A stretch of 64,000 nucleotides of DNA, from contig NZ_SCHN01000011.1 of assembly GCF_004120195.1 (NCBI RefSeq), positions 62,001 to 126,000 of the forward strand, written 5' to 3'. The stretch comes from Enterovibrio baiacu (lineage in GTDB: Bacteria > Pseudomonadota > Gammaproteobacteria > Enterobacterales > Vibrionaceae). Each line of letters starts with the position of its first letter. Position 1 is the first letter of the stretch. A model generated the notes under the pieces. That model had not been told where the DNA came from. It saw only the letters and a program-made list of their open reading frames with translations, and ran no database searches. Positions 16,607 to 26,477 of this stretch are shown piece after piece. A program made the position numbers and the translations under genes.

Positions 16607-18163
16607 TTATCCCAGTAGGTCGTCTGCTACTTTGTAGTTTGGATCTTCAATGTGGTTGATTTCAACCAAGCTTCCCGCTTTCGTCAGTAGCGCCTGACAA
16701 TCTGACGACAAATGGCGAAGGTGCAGGGTTTTGCCTGATTTGTTGTATCGGTCTGCCAAGGTATCAATCGCTTCAATCGCGGAATGGTCAGCAACGCGAG
16801 ATTTACCAAAATCTACGATAACGTCGCTTGGGTCATTCTGTGCATCGAATAGCTCAAGGAAGTTAGCCACTGAGCCAAAGAACAGTGGGCCATTCACTTC
16901 ATAGATTTTTGAACCTTCTTCGTTGATGTGGCTTGTCGCGTAAATGTGTTTTGCGTGTTCCCATGCAAACATCAACGCAGAAACAATCACACCAACAATC
17001 ACGGCAATCGCAAGGTCTGTCATCACGGTAACAACGGTGACGAGCACGATGACAAAGAAATCTTTCTTAGGTACACGGCGTGCCAGTTTGAAGGTTGCCC
17101 ATTCAAAGGTGCCGATAACGACCATGAACATCACACCAACAAGCGCTGCCAGTGGGATCATTTCAATCATTGAAGACGTGAACAAGATGAAGCAAAGCAG
17201 TGCAAGTGCGGCAACAATGCCCGATAGACGGCCACGACCGCCTGAGTTTACGTTGATCATTGACTGACCAATCATCGCACAACCGCCCATTGCACCGAAC
17301 ACTGAACAGGTTACGTTCGCCACGCCTTGACCCACACACTCGCGGTTACCGTGACCACGTGTGCCTGTCATTTCATCAATAACGGTCAGCGTCAGTAGTG
17401 ACTCAATTAAACCCACTGCAGCAAGAATCAGAGCGTAAGGCAGAATGATGTACAGCGTTTCAAGGTTAAACGGCACGGATGGAACAGAAAACGTTGGGAG
17501 TGAACCTGCCAATGTTGCGTTCTCATCACCGCTCATTGAGCGAAGGAAATCCACCACGGTGCGGGTATCAAGATCCAGTAGCACTACCGCTGCTGTCACA
17601 GACACGATAGCGACCAGTGAAGACGGTACAGATGTGGTCAGCTTAGGCAGGAAGTGAATGATTGCCATGGTGATAGCCACCAAGCCAAGCATTAGCATCA
17701 TTTGATTGCCTTGAAGCCAGTCTAGGTTTCCTGCTGCATCGGGTGCTTTGAATTGGCCTAACTGTGCAAGGAAAATAACAATAGCCAAGCCATTAACGAA
17801 ACCAATCATCACAGGATGAGGCACCATGCGGATGAATTTTCCGAGCTTGAATACACCGGCAGACACTTGGAAGAGACCAGCAAGCATAACGGCGGCAAAA
17901 AGGTATTCGATGCCGTGCTGAGCCACCAGGCTGACCATGACTACGGCCATTGCGCCTGTTGCGCCCGAAATCATGCCTGGGCGTCCGCCAAGAATTGATG
18001 TTAATAAGCCCATAATGAACGCAGCGTAAAGACCAACCATTGGGTCTACACCTGCGACAAAGGCGAATGCGACGGCTTCAGGCACAAGTGCAAGCGCAAC
18101 CGTCAACCCTGACAGTACGTCGTTTTTCACTGAGTGCTGGGGGAATTTTGGAAATTCAAACAT
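16607..18163 (-). CDS. SulP-family anion transporter with STAS domain
   Basis: A 518-residue inner-membrane protein with about a dozen hydrophobic segments from residue 10 to 400. The SulP signature lies near the start ([39 protein letters not shown]). A C-terminal STAS domain lies at about 425-515 ([20 protein letters not shown]). SulP proteins carry sulfate, bicarbonate or dicarboxylates; the substrate here is not decided by sequence, though marine relatives are often bicarbonate or sulfate carriers. No carbonic anhydrase or sulfate gene is adjacent. It is a single gene with its promoter in 18164-18470. Confidence 0.82.
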   Translation of the reverse strand: MFEFPKFPQHSVKNDVLSGLTVALALVPEAVAFAFVAGVDPMVGLYAAFIMGLLTSILGGRPGMISGATGAMAVVMVSLVAQHGIEYLFAAVMLAGLFQVSAGVFKLGKFIRMVPHPVMIGFVNGLAIVIFLAQLGQFKAPDAAGNLDWLQGNQMMLMLGLVAITMAIIHFLPKLTTSVPSSLVAIVSVTAAVVLLDLDTRTVVDFLRSMSGDENATLAGSLPTFSVPSVPFNLETLYIILPYALILAAVGLIESLLTLTVIDEMTGTRGHGNRECVGQGVANVTCSVFGAMGGCAMIGQSMINVNSGGRGRLSGIVAALALLCFILFTSSMIEMIPLAALVGVMFMVVIGTFEWATFKLARRVPKKDFFVIVLVTVVTVMTDLAIAVIVGVIVSALMFAWEHAKHIYATSHINEEGSKIYEVNGPLFFGSVANFLELFDAQNDPSDVIVDFGKSRVADHSAIEAIDTLADRYNKSGKTLHLRHLSSDCQALLTKAGSLVEINHIEDPNYKVADDLLG

Positions 18164-18471
18164 TATGTAAATTACTTGTCTTTAGATGGGTTAAAGGGAA
18201 TCACACAACATCGCTAGCGGTAGCAAAACGATCGTCCTTGTAATCACTTAGCTAGCAATTAAACGTTCTTTCTATAAACAGCTGTCTCAACTGTTAAATG
18301 CTTGCGGATACTACCTAATAGTGTGATTTTGTTCAATGTTCGTGACGTAATTGTGAATCTATCTAATAAAGATATCAGTGATTGATATGGTGAAACGACC
18401 GCCAGAAATGCGTGTATTTCCCATAGCATTAGGGTAGTCGTGTTCGGGGATAACGTAACGAAAACATTAAA
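18164..18471. other. Intergenic region, SulP promoter
   Basis: This stretch of about 310 bases upstream of the SulP gene is AT-rich. I see no ORF, RNA gene or clear operator in it. The palindrome and the rne terminator follow at 18472-18561. Confidence 0.35.
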
Positions 18472-18531
18472 TATTTATACCCAAGCAACCTCTAGGTTCG
18501 CGTTCACCGAGAGTTTGTTTAGGTATAAATA
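18472..18531. repeat. Imperfect long palindrome (TTATACCCAA type)
   Basis: The left arm (18472-18493, starting TATTTATACCCAAGCAACC) and right arm (about 18510-18531, ending GGTATAAATA) are complementary over about 22 positions with three mismatches. The opening TTATACCCAA recurs at 4134-4191. Confidence 0.55.
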
Positions 18532-18561
18532 AAAAAAGAGCCATGACATGCATGGCTCTTT
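18531..18561 (-). terminator. Terminator of rne
   Basis: On the minus strand an 11-bp stem AAAGAGCCATG/CATGGCTCTTT is followed by a run of T (the A-run 18531-18537). It lies just beyond the rne stop. Confidence 0.88.
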
Positions 18562-18577
18562 CTATACCAGCCTGAAC

Positions 18578-21500
18578 TTAGAAGTTAGGCTTGGTCGCTG
18601 GTGCTGCAGCACGGCTTGTTGCCGTGTCGCTACCAGCTTGTTTGGTTTGAAGACGCTCAGCTCGGAATTCTGCAATCGCGACTTGGATTGGCGCAGAAGA
18701 CACTTCTGGAGCAGGTGCTTTCGTCATTGGAGACGTTGCACGGCGACAGCGAATTACAGAAGTTTCAGCAGGTTTTTCTGCTTCAACCGTGGAGATTTCG
18801 CTCGCTTCAATCACTTCTTTGATATCTGCTTTCTCTTCGTTCTGAACAGGAGCAACTGGTGCTGATTCAACCACTGCTTCTTCAACTGCCGCTTCTTCAG
18901 CCGCAACTTCTTCAACCAAGGTTTCTTCAATCACTGCTTCAGGTGCTTGCTGCACAGCAGGCTCTTCCGATACTGCATTTACAGTCAGTGGAAGCTCTTC
19001 GCTCAATGCATCTGCGCCTTCAGATTTGGCTTTTTCTTCCAAAATCGTTGGTGCAGTCGGACGAGGGAAGACTTTACCCATTGCCATTTCAGGGAAAGCA
19101 ACACCGCCTAGGGCTGGTTTCGCTTCAACAGCGGCTTCAACAACCGTTGCTGCTGGTGCTACGTCCGCAATCACTTCTTCTGCAACAACAGGTGCTTTCT
19201 GTGCCGCTTTTGACGGCCATACTTTACCCATTGCCATTTCTGGAGAAGCCACACCCGATTTCAGAACAACCTTGTTGCGCTTTTCAACAACAGAAACTGC
19301 CGTTTCCATCATGTCTAGCTGGTCAAGACCTTGCTCTGTAGATTCAGTGTCGTTTTCTTCGCGGTAGTTACGACGACGACGCTGGCCACTTGCACGTAGG
19401 TGACGAGGTGAACGACGGTTACGGCGTTTCTCTTCACGTTGCTCAGTTTGCTCACCATCTTGTGCAACAACAGTGTCATTCACGTCAGCTTGTTTTGCTT
19501 CGGCAGCAACGGCTTTGCCCATCTCTTGAAGAGGGTTTGCAGCAACGTTTTCTTGCTCAACAGACGTATCGCCTACGCGAATCTTTTTGTTTAGCTTGCG
19601 GCGTTGACGGCGTTGTTTAACTTTTTCCGTCTTCTCCGCTTTTTCCTGCTTCTCAACAACCGGTGCGTCTTCTTTTACAGACTTCGCGACTTTCTGTTGT
19701 TGACGCTGTTCCGCTTTCTCTGCTTTATCAACAGGCTTGCGGTTTTGCTTCTTAGCAGGTCTTTCTTGACGTTCTGCGTTGCCGTTGCGCTCGTTACGCT
19801 CATTGCGTTGCTCGTTACGATCTGACGTTTCTGAACGGTCTTTACGACGTTGTGGACGCTTCTCGTTGCGCTCTTGCTTGCCGTTTTCATCGCGTTGATT
19901 GTTGCGTGAACCACGACGATTGCGGTCTTGCGAACGTTTTTGATCACGACGATTACGGTTTTCTTGTTTTGGTTCTTCTTTCTTCTCTTGCTCTGGCTCA
20001 GAAGCAAACAGACCAGAAATGAAGCTAACCAAACGCGAGAACAAGCCTGGTTGTGCTTCAACTTCTTTCGTTGGTGCTGGCTTCGCTGAAGGTGCTGGTG
20101 AAGCGGGCGCAGAGAAGCCTTGCAGTGCAGGCTCTTCACGTTTCTTCACGATACGTTCAGCAGGTGCATCATCTTTCGCTTCTGCTTCACGAATAGCTTC
20201 CAATTGCTTAGGCAAGTGGTAAGAAAGTGTGCTGTTTTCATCGCCGCCACGGACACGCAACACTTCAAAGTGTGGTGTTTCCATGTCTGCGTTTGGCACG
20301 ATCACAACGCGTACGTTGTGGTATTTCTCTACGTGCTGAACAGAGCGGCGTTTTTCGTTAAGCAGGTAAGAGGCAACAGGCACTGGCACGATAGCCATGA
20401 CTTGTGATGTGTTCTCTTTCAATGCTTCTTCTTCGATCAAACGAAGAATGGACAGCGACAGGGATTCGTTATCACGAATCACACCTGTACCTGTACAACG
20501 AGGACAAATGTGGTGGCTCGCTTCTGCCAAAGACGGGCTCAGGCGTTGACGAGACATTTCTAGAAGACCGAAGCGCGAAATACGGCCGATTTGAACGCGA
20601 GCACGGTCCATACGAACAGCTTCACGTAGGCGGTTTTCAACTTCGCGCTGGTGGCGAACAGGGGTCATATCGATAAAGTCGATAACCACCAGGCCACCCA
20701 AGTCGCGTAGACGTAATTGACGTGCAATTTCGTCAGCTGCTTCTAGGTTAGTTTGAAGTGCTGTTTCTTCGATATCTGAGCCTTTTGTTGCACGGGCTGA
20801 GTTGATATCGATAGACGTCAATGCTTCGGTTGGGTCGATAACAATCGAACCACCAGATGGCAGACGCACTTCACGTTGGAATGCAGATTCAATCTGGCTT
20901 TCGATTTGGTAATGGCTGAATAGAGGTACTTCACCTTCATAGCGCTTAACGCGCTGCAGGAAGTCAGGACGGGTCGCCTGAATACGCTCACGCGCCTGAT
21001 TGAAAACTGTTTCGCTATCAATCAATACTTCACCGATATCACGGCGTAGGTAGTCACGGAATGCACGGGCAATCACGTCACTTTCTTGATAGATAAGGAA
21101 AGGGGCATTTTGAGAATCTGCAGCACCTAGGATACGTTCCCAGTTGTTCAGCAGATAGTTCAAATCCCATTCAAGTTCTTCGGCTGATTTGCCAACGCCT
21201 GCGGTGCGAACAATAAGACCCATGCCTTGTGGCAGTTTAAGGCCAGACATTGCTTCTTTTAGTTGGCTACGCTCTTCACCTTCGATGCGACGAGAAATAC
21301 CGCCAGCACGTGGATTATTAGGCATAAGAACAAGGTAACTGCCTGCTAGAGAGATGAATGTGGTGAGGGCTGCGCCTTTATTACCACGTTCTTCTTTGTC
21401 TACCTGAACAATCACTTCTTGACCTTCTTTCAACACCTCTTTGATGTTTGGACGGCCTTGATAGCTGTAATTGTCTGGGAAGTATTCGCGGGCAATTTCT

Positions 21501-21712
21501 TTAAGAGGAAGGAAACCGTGACGTTCTGAACCGTAGTCAACGAATGCTGCTTCTAGACTTGGTTCAATACGGGTGATTTTGCCTTTATAGATGTTTGCTT
21601 TTTTCGATTCATGGCCTGGGCTTTCGATATCTAGATCGTACAAGCGCTGACCGTCAACCAATGCGACGCGCAACTCTTCTTTTTGAGTTGCGTTGATCAA
21701 CATTCTTTTCAT
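18578..21712 (-). CDS. rne: Ribonuclease E
   Basis: A 1,044-residue endoribonuclease, the core of the RNA degradosome. The start is set at [20 protein letters not shown], as in E. coli; the frame runs 21 codons further up. The catalytic half (residues 1-about 510) has the S1 domain, 5'-sensor and DNase I-like parts ([16 protein letters not shown] [23 protein letters not shown] with active-site Asp) and the zinc link CPRCTGTG. A membrane-targeting amphipathic helix follows near 565 ([16 protein letters not shown]), then Arg-rich RNA-binding stretches and an acidic, Ala/Val/Glu-rich scaffold. The end has [10 protein letters not shown], like the PNPase-binding region of E. coli. A motif PEMAMGKV(W/F)P occurs twice in the scaffold. 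It is divergent from rluC, with a long leader. Confidence 0.97.
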   Translation of the reverse strand: MKRMLINATQKEELRVALVDGQRLYDLDIESPGHESKKANIYKGKITRIEPSLEAAFVDYGSERHGFLPLKEIAREYFPDNYSYQGRPNIKEVLKEGQEVIVQVDKEERGNKGAALTTFISLAGSYLVLMPNNPRAGGISRRIEGEERSQLKEAMSGLKLPQGMGLIVRTAGVGKSAEELEWDLNYLLNNWERILGAADSQNAPFLIYQESDVIARAFRDYLRRDIGEVLIDSETVFNQARERIQATRPDFLQRVKRYEGEVPLFSHYQIESQIESAFQREVRLPSGGSIVIDPTEALTSIDINSARATKGSDIEETALQTNLEAADEIARQLRLRDLGGLVVIDFIDMTPVRHQREVENRLREAVRMDRARVQIGRISRFGLLEMSRQRLSPSLAEASHHICPRCTGTGVIRDNESLSLSILRLIEEEALKENTSQVMAIVPVPVASYLLNEKRRSVQHVEKYHNVRVVIVPNADMETPHFEVLRVRGGDENSTLSYHLPKQLEAIREAEAKDDAPAERIVKKREEPALQGFSAPASPAPSAKPAPTKEVEAQPGLFSRLVSFISGLFASEPEQEKKEEPKQENRNRRDQKRSQDRNRRGSRNNQRDENGKQERNEKRPQRRKDRSETSDRNEQRNERNERNGNAERQERPAKKQNRKPVDKAEKAEQRQQQKVAKSVKEDAPVVEKQEKAEKTEKVKQRRQRRKLNKKIRVGDTSVEQENVAANPLQEMGKAVAAEAKQADVNDTVVAQDGEQTEQREEKRRNRRSPRHLRASGQRRRRNYREENDTESTEQGLDQLDMMETAVSVVEKRNKVVLKSGVASPEMAMGKVWPSKAAQKAPVVAEEVIADVAPAATVVEAAVEAKPALGGVAFPEMAMGKVFPRPTAPTILEEKAKSEGADALSEELPLTVNAVSEEPAVQQAPEAVIEETLVEEVAAEEAAVEEAVVESAPVAPVQNEEKADIKEVIEASEISTVEAEKPAETSVIRCRRATSPMTKAPAPEVSSAPIQVAIAEFRAERLQTKQAGSDTATSRAAAPATKPNF

Positions 21713-22190
21713 ATCAAATTTTTCTCGATTATTTGTCGTTGTTATTAGTTGTCGGATACGAGACAAAGAACGCAATGCTGCCAGGTCCCAAGTCTGACAT
21801 TAATGCAACCTCACGGCTGGGGAATCAGGGACGCTCTAGGGCACTACTTATTTACCCACTGACACGAAGATAAAGAAGTCTCTTCGGTTTACTCAGTCGG
21901 TTTTCCACCACAAATGGCGACAGTCTCTTTGACACTGGTTATTTTTCCCGTCGTGCCAACAAACTAACGGGTGCCTTAATCCTCATGTCTTACGCCAAAT
22001 GCTGCATGATTAAAACGCGTTGAACTCTCATCGGAATCGAAACTACTAAGAAATAGTGCCGTGAATGGTCAATGTGTCTTGGTTAAAGCGGATTATATTT
22101 ACTCTGTTTGACGGCAATTTCGCCGTAGTGTGTAAAAAAGCTACAAACTTTTCTACAGTACGGCGCAACTATAGCAGGGACACTTTTTTG
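21713..22190 (-). promoter_or_regulatory. Long rne leader, probable autoregulatory 5' UTR
   Basis: About 500 bases separate rne from rluC. In E. coli the rne mRNA has a long leader with hairpins through which RNase E controls its own message. Here the leader has a stem CCCGT (21947-21951) / ACGGG (21967-21971) with a T-rich neighbour. Other structure is likely but I cannot fold it reliably. The transcription start is not determined. Confidence 0.45.
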
Positions 22191-22213
22191 CGGCAAATTA
22201 CTTTGATGCAATG

Positions 22214-22228
22214 TAGAATCTACGCCCT
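22214..22228 (+). promoter_or_regulatory. Probable -10 element of rluC with very short leader
   Basis: TAGAAT at 22214-22219 is followed by CTACGCCCT and the rluC ATG at 22229. Transcription would begin only about 2-4 bases before the ATG. The same TAGAAT...CGCCCTATG arrangement precedes yceD. No good -35 box is seen. Confidence 0.45.
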
Positions 22229-23173
22229 ATGAATACAGAAAAACCTAAAGTGCAATTCATCGACATCTCCGATGACATTGCTGGCCAGCGGATCGATAAT
22301 TTTCTCCGAAATAGGCTTAAAAACGTCCCTAAAAGTATGATTTATCGCGTTCTTCGCAAAGGAGAGGTGCGAGTTAACAAAAAACGCATAAAACCCGAAT
22401 ACAAGCTTCAAGAGGGAGATGTTATCCGTCTTCCTCCTATCAAGATCCCAGAGACGGCGCAGGTTGAAGCGCCTAACACCAAGCTTGATAGGGTGGCTGA
22501 GTTAGAAAATTGTGTGATTTATGAAGACGATCACATGCTTATCCTCAATAAACCGTCTGGAACAGCAGTTCATGGCGGCAGCGGGCTGCATTTTGGCGCG
22601 ATTGAAGCAATGCGTGCACTGCGCCCTGATGCGCGTTTTCTTGAGTTGGTTCACCGAATCGACCGCGATACGTCCGGCATTTTGTTGATTGCCAAAAAAC
22701 GTTCGGCGCTTCGTCATCTTCAAGCGCAATTTCGTGAGAAGACAGTACAGAAATATTACTTCGCGTTGGTCATGGGTAACTGGAAACCAAGCATGCGCAA
22801 AGTGACTGCTCCTTTACTTAAAAATGAAGTGAACAGCATTGTGCGTGTTAACCCGAACGGTAAAGCATCGGAAACGCGGTTTAGGGTGTTGGAGCAATTT
22901 AAAGATGCGACCTTGGTGCAAGCGAGTCCGATTACTGGGCGCACACACCAGATTCGTGTCCATGCGCAATACTCGGGTCATCCTATTGCTTGGGATGATC
23001 GATACGGTGACCCACGGTTTGATGCTTACACGAAGAAATTCGGCCTGAGCCGATTGTTCCTTCATGCAGCAAACATAAAGTTCACGCACCCGAGCACTGA
23101 AGCGCAAATGGATATCTCTGCGCCGATGGAAAAGAAACTTGAGCGAACGTTAGAAGGATTGCGCACCTGTTAA
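22229..23173 (+). CDS. rluC: 23S rRNA pseudouridine synthase RluC
   Basis: A 314-residue protein with an N-terminal S4 RNA-binding domain (GQRIDNFLRNRLKNVPKSMI, RKGEVRVNKKRIKPEYKL). Its catalytic domain has HRIDRDTSGILLIAKKRSAL (catalytic Asp) and SPITGRTHQIRVHAQYSGHP. RluC modifies U955, U2504 and U2580 of 23S rRNA. The length and the rne-divergent position match E. coli rluC. The HAD phosphatase gene begins within or right at its 3' end. The transcript may be nearly leaderless. Confidence 0.93.
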   Translation: MNTEKPKVQFIDISDDIAGQRIDNFLRNRLKNVPKSMIYRVLRKGEVRVNKKRIKPEYKLQEGDVIRLPPIKIPETAQVEAPNTKLDRVAELENCVIYEDDHMLILNKPSGTAVHGGSGLHFGAIEAMRALRPDARFLELVHRIDRDTSGILLIAKKRSALRHLQAQFREKTVQKYYFALVMGNWKPSMRKVTAPLLKNEVNSIVRVNPNGKASETRFRVLEQFKDATLVQASPITGRTHQIRVHAQYSGHPIAWDDRYGDPRFDAYTKKFGLSRLFLHAANIKFTHPSTEAQMDISAPMEKKLERTLEGLRTC

Positions 23174-23820
23174 AGCAATATAAGCTGGTCATCTTTGATT
23201 GGGATGGCACTGTGATGGACTCCATAGCACGTATTGTGTCGTGTTTAGAGGAAGCTGCCCGTTTGACGGGTGGTTTGCCTACGCTATCGCCTGAGCAACT
23301 AAAGCAAATGATTGGCTTGAGCTTAGAAAAAGGGTTTGTGCTCCTTTACCCAGATGCTCCTTACTCTCTGTTTGAGACGTGGAAGGCGCATTATGGTCAG
23401 CAATTTCGAGATGATAACCCGACGCCGCATGGGTTTTATCCAGATGTTGCCACCACACTCGACACGTTGAAAAACGCGCATGGCAAGCTTTTAGGGGTGG
23501 CAACAGGGAAGTCACGCATTGGTCTTGATAGGGCGATGGGTGAAACTGAAAGCCAACACTTCTTTGCTGCGACACGTACGGCGGATGAAACATCGTCGAA
23601 ACCCGATCCTTTAATGATTAACGCGTTGCTCGAAGAGCTCAGTATTAATAAAGAAGAAGCGGTTATGGTGGGGGATACATCTCATGACATGCTGCTAGCA
23701 AACAATGCCGGCATTGATGCGATTGGTATTACATGGGGTGTGCATGATGCAGTTACGCTATCTGGATACAACCCTGTGGCAATTGTCGACACACTACCAG
23801 AGCTACTCACATTGCCATAG
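23167..23820 (+). CDS. HAD-family phosphatase (Gph/YceE-like) with non-standard start
   Basis: A HAD hydrolase of about 217 residues. The essential first motif FDWDGTVMDS lies upstream of the first ATG/GTG in frame (GTG 23212). Between the in-frame stop at 23140-23142 and that motif there is no ATG, GTG or TTG; the only near-cognate starts are ATT (23158) and CTG (23167). AGAAGG at 23152-23157 is 9 bases before the CTG, so I place the start there, giving (M)LKQYKLVIFDWDGT. It would overlap the end of rluC by 7 bases and be translationally coupled. Later motifs VATGKSR and VMVGDTSHDMLLANNAGI complete the fold. The substrate is unknown (phosphoglycolate-type family). It ends at a strong terminator. 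Confidence 0.8.
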   Translation: MLKQYKLVIFDWDGTVMDSIARIVSCLEEAARLTGGLPTLSPEQLKQMIGLSLEKGFVLLYPDAPYSLFETWKAHYGQQFRDDNPTPHGFYPDVATTLDTLKNAHGKLLGVATGKSRIGLDRAMGETESQHFFAATRTADETSSKPDPLMINALLEELSINKEEAVMVGDTSHDMLLANNAGIDAIGITWGVHDAVTLSGYNPVAIVDTLPELLTLP

Positions 23821-23850
23821 GCTTATGCTTTAGCAGAACTTAGAAATGAA

Positions 23851-23877
23851 AAAGAGCGAAGATTCGCTCTTTTTTTG
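23851..23877. terminator. Terminator after the HAD gene
   Basis: The stem AAAGAGCG/CGCTCTTT with loop AAGATT is followed by a run of nine T residues. It ends rluC-HAD and can also serve the convergent maf gene. Confidence 0.9.
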
Positions 23878-23895
23878 TGCCTGAGAAAGACGGTG

Positions 23896-24483
23896 CTAAC
23901 CCAATACGTTTACACCTTCTTGTTCTAACATTTCACGCAGTCTAATCAATGGAAGGCCAATCAAGGTGTTTGGGTCTCTGCCATCGAGCTTTTCAAACAG
24001 AGCAATGCCTAAGCCTTCGCATTTGAAACTGCCCGCGCAATCGAGCGGAAGCTCGCGCCTCACGTAGTTTCTGATTTCTGGTTCAGTGAGGGTTCTAAAA
24101 TGCACGTGAAACGGTTCAACGTCAGTTTGAACGTTCCCCGTTGCGCTGTTATAGAGGCTTAAACCTGTATAAAAAGTGATGTGTTTACCTGACGCCGCTT
24201 TGAGTTGCTCGAAAGCACGCTCTTCAGTATGCGGTTTACCGAGGATCTTTCCGTCGATCACGCAGATTTGATCGGATCCTATGATCAAGGCGTTGGGATG
24301 ATCAATAGCGCACGCTTTTGCCTTACTTTCAGACAAGCGCTTCACCAAATCGACGGGATCTTCTTGTTCGTAAGGGGTTTCATCAATATCTGGCGAATGT
24401 GTTAGGAAGGGAATCCCCAGCTTTTCTAGTACCATTTGGCGATATTTAGAGCCGGATCCTAGCACGACTGTTTGTTTATTCAT
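23896..24483 (-). CDS. yceF: Maf/YceF-family nucleotide pyrophosphatase
   Basis: A 195-residue Maf protein with [20 protein letters not shown] (phosphate loop), [32 protein letters not shown] and [21 protein letters not shown]. coli YceF, with the same place divergent from yceD, hydrolyses 7-methyl-GTP and related modified nucleotides, keeping them out of RNA. The length matches. The start at the ATG next to [11 protein letters not shown] is unambiguous. Confidence 0.9.
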   Translation of the reverse strand: MNKQTVVLGSGSKYRQMVLEKLGIPFLTHSPDIDETPYEQEDPVDLVKRLSESKAKACAIDHPNALIIGSDQICVIDGKILGKPHTEERAFEQLKAASGKHITFYTGLSLYNSATGNVQTDVEPFHVHFRTLTEPEIRNYVRRELPLDCAGSFKCEGLGIALFEKLDGRDPNTLIGLPLIRLREMLEQEGVNVLG

Positions 24484-24691
24484 CTAACGATGATCCTTTC
24501 TCGGAATATTCGTATACGAAGGTCAGTGTAATGTTTTACACTTGCGGAGGCGAGTGGGCATAGGATGTCCGTTGGCAATTCGTGCCCATTCTGTTTCAAA
24601 TTCGCTAAGTGCCTGTAGTACAGAAAATAACCTTTTCGTCTCTGGACGAGTGTTTATACGCTACGTCTTAGAAGTAAAAGGCTAAATTTCT

Positions 24692-24720
24692 TTGACTCGG
24701 GATACTTTGGAGGCTAGAAT
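24692..24720 (+). promoter_or_regulatory. Sigma-70 promoter of the yceD-rpmF-fab operon
   Basis: TTGACT (24692-24697) and TAGAAT (24715-24720) are spaced by 17 bases, a near-ideal sigma-70 promoter. The GC-rich discriminator CGCGCCC suggests stringent (ppGpp) control. The start point would be only about 3 bases before the yceD ATG at 24730. Confidence 0.75.
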
Positions 24721-24729
24721 TCGCGCCCT

Positions 24730-25251
24730 ATGCAAAAGGTAAAAGTACCACTAACGGTTGACCCGTTTAAAAGTGCGCAAAAGCGACTTGATTATGATGG
24801 CATCATCGCAGTTAAGCAGCTCGAGCGTCTTGCAGAGGTAACTGGAGGTGTGATCAGTGATGCTGATGTTAAACTTTCTTTTGATATTGACGCACAAGGA
24901 CTGAAGATCGTAAGCGGAAACGTGAAGGTCGACGTGAATCTTGAGTGTCAACGTTGTTGGAAAGTCTACCCACATCATTGTGATATCGAATTTATTTACA
25001 GCCCGGTTTTCAATGAAGATCAGGTTGGCAATTTACCGGATGCTTATGAGCCGGCATTAGTCGACGAAAATGGTGAGATTAACCTACTTCAACTTATCGA
25101 AGATGAGTTGATTGTGGCTTTGCCACAGGTTGCCATGCACGAAGAAGCTGATTGCGAAATCGATTCTGATGGTATGGTTTTCGGGGAAATCCCGCTTGCT
25201 GATGAGCGTCCGAATCCATTTGCCGTTTTGAAAAACTTAAAGCAAAAGTAA
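24730..25251 (+). CDS. yceD: YceD (DUF177), 23S rRNA accumulation protein
   Basis: A 173-residue DUF177 protein. The N-terminus MQKVKVPLTVDPFKSAQKRL aligns with E. coli YceD from the first residue, fixing the start. A CQRC pair (LECQRCWKVY, about residue 76) and the C-terminal DERPNPFAVLKNLK are conserved. E. coli YceD is needed for normal 23S rRNA levels; its molecular role is not settled. It is the first gene of yceD-rpmF-plsX-fab, driven by the promoter at 24692. No ribosome site fits between the predicted start point and the ATG. Confidence 0.92.
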   Translation: MQKVKVPLTVDPFKSAQKRLDYDGIIAVKQLERLAEVTGGVISDADVKLSFDIDAQGLKIVSGNVKVDVNLECQRCWKVYPHHCDIEFIYSPVFNEDQVGNLPDAYEPALVDENGEINLLQLIEDELIVALPQVAMHEEADCEIDSDGMVFGEIPLADERPNPFAVLKNLKQK

Positions 25252-25266
25252 CGAGGAGTAGGGTCA

Positions 25267-25437
25267 ATGGCCGTACAAAAGAGCAAAAAATCACGTTCAA
25301 TGCGTGGTATGCGTCGTTCACACGATGCGCTAACTACTAGTGCATTGTCTGTAGATGCAACTTCTGGTGAAACTCACCTGCGTCACAACGTGACTGCTGA
25401 CGGTTTCTACCGTGGCCGCAAGGTAATCAACAAGTAA
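25267..25437 (+). CDS. rpmF: 50S ribosomal protein L32
   Basis: A 56-residue basic protein starting [20 protein letters not shown] and ending [11 protein letters not shown], the full length of bacterial L32. GAGGAG lies before the ATG. It has no CxxC zinc pair, as is usual in gammaproteobacteria. It sits 15 bases after yceD and directly before plsX, the classic rpmF-plsX-fab arrangement that links ribosome and lipid synthesis. Confidence 0.95.
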   Translation: MAVQKSKKSRSMRGMRRSHDALTTSALSVDATSGETHLRHNVTADGFYRGRKVINK

Positions 25438-25446
25438 GGTTGAGCC

Positions 25447-26472
25447 TTGACTGGTCTAACCATTGCACTTGATGCGATGGGTGGGGATTTCGGTCCCCAG
25501 GTAACAGTGCCTGCCTCCGTGCAGGCATTGTTGCATTTCCCTTCGTTAAAAGTCGTACTCGTCGGTGATCACGCTGAGATCACCCGCCAGCTTGTATCGC
25601 TGGGTCAAGAACATGCCTCCCGCATATCAATTGTTCATGCGGAATCTTCTATCGCCAACGACACGCGTCCTTCTCAAGCACTTCGCTCGAGTAAAGGTAC
25701 CTCCATGCGCATCGCATTGGAACTTGTCGCCGATGGCAAAGCTGATGCCTGTGTCAGTGCCGGTAATACGGGCGCACTCATGGCACTCTCTCGCTCCTTA
25801 TTAAAACTTCTCCCCGGTATAGACAGGCCTGCGCTTGTTTCAGCCCTTCCAACGTTAGGCTCTCAACAAAGCTGGCTACTCGATCTTGGTGCCAATGTTT
25901 CAGTCGATGCTGATACTTTGTTCCAGTTTGCCGTAATGGGTTCTGTGCTTGCTGAAGAGCAATTAGGTTATCAACCCACTGTAGGCTTGCTGAATATCGG
26001 TGAAGAAGAAATTAAAGGAAATGATTTAGTAAAGCGTTGCTCGGAAATGCTTCAGCAATGCTCTGCAGTCAATTACATTGGTTACGTAGAGGGCAATCAG
26101 CTCTATACAGGGAAGGCTGATGTGGTTGTCTGTGATGGATTTGTCGGCAACGTAAGCCTGAAAACCAGTGAAGGGGTCGCAAAGCTGTTTTTAGATAGCT
26201 TAAAGCAGCATATTTTGATGAGCCCATTTAAAAAACTGGTGGCTAAATGGTTATTTGGCGAACTATTTACTGCGCTTAATCACCTGAACCCCGACCAGTA
26301 CAATGGCGCAAGTCTGTTAGGATTGCGCGGCATTGTAGTGAAAAGCCACGGACGTGCTGATATATCCGCTTTCCAACACGCTATCGGGGAAGCGGTCCAC
26401 GAAGTCGAACGGCAACTACCTAAAAAAATATGTGACCGTTTGGAAGCCGTACTACTCGAGAGGCATTATTAG
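25447..26472 (+). CDS. plsX: Phosphate acyltransferase PlsX
   Basis: A 341-residue PlsX, which makes acyl-phosphate from acyl-ACP for phospholipid synthesis. The start is TTG at 25447 with TAAGG 7 bases upstream, giving (M)[18 protein letters not shown], the conserved beginning of the family. Other hallmarks are [14 protein letters not shown] and [19 protein letters not shown]. It sits 9 bases after rpmF and 5 bases before fabH, so it is in the same transcript. It acts at the inner face of the membrane with PlsY. Confidence 0.95.
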   Translation: MTGLTIALDAMGGDFGPQVTVPASVQALLHFPSLKVVLVGDHAEITRQLVSLGQEHASRISIVHAESSIANDTRPSQALRSSKGTSMRIALELVADGKADACVSAGNTGALMALSRSLLKLLPGIDRPALVSALPTLGSQQSWLLDLGANVSVDADTLFQFAVMGSVLAEEQLGYQPTVGLLNIGEEEIKGNDLVKRCSEMLQQCSAVNYIGYVEGNQLYTGKADVVVCDGFVGNVSLKTSEGVAKLFLDSLKQHILMSPFKKLVAKWLFGELFTALNHLNPDQYNGASLLGLRGIVVKSHGRADISAFQHAIGEAVHEVERQLPKKICDRLEAVLLERHY

Positions 26473-26477
26473 TCTTC

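Noticed and set aside
19675-20139. 154-codon minus-strand frame inside rne
   Set aside because: It is a frame-shifted shadow of the Arg/Lys-rich scaffold of RNase E.
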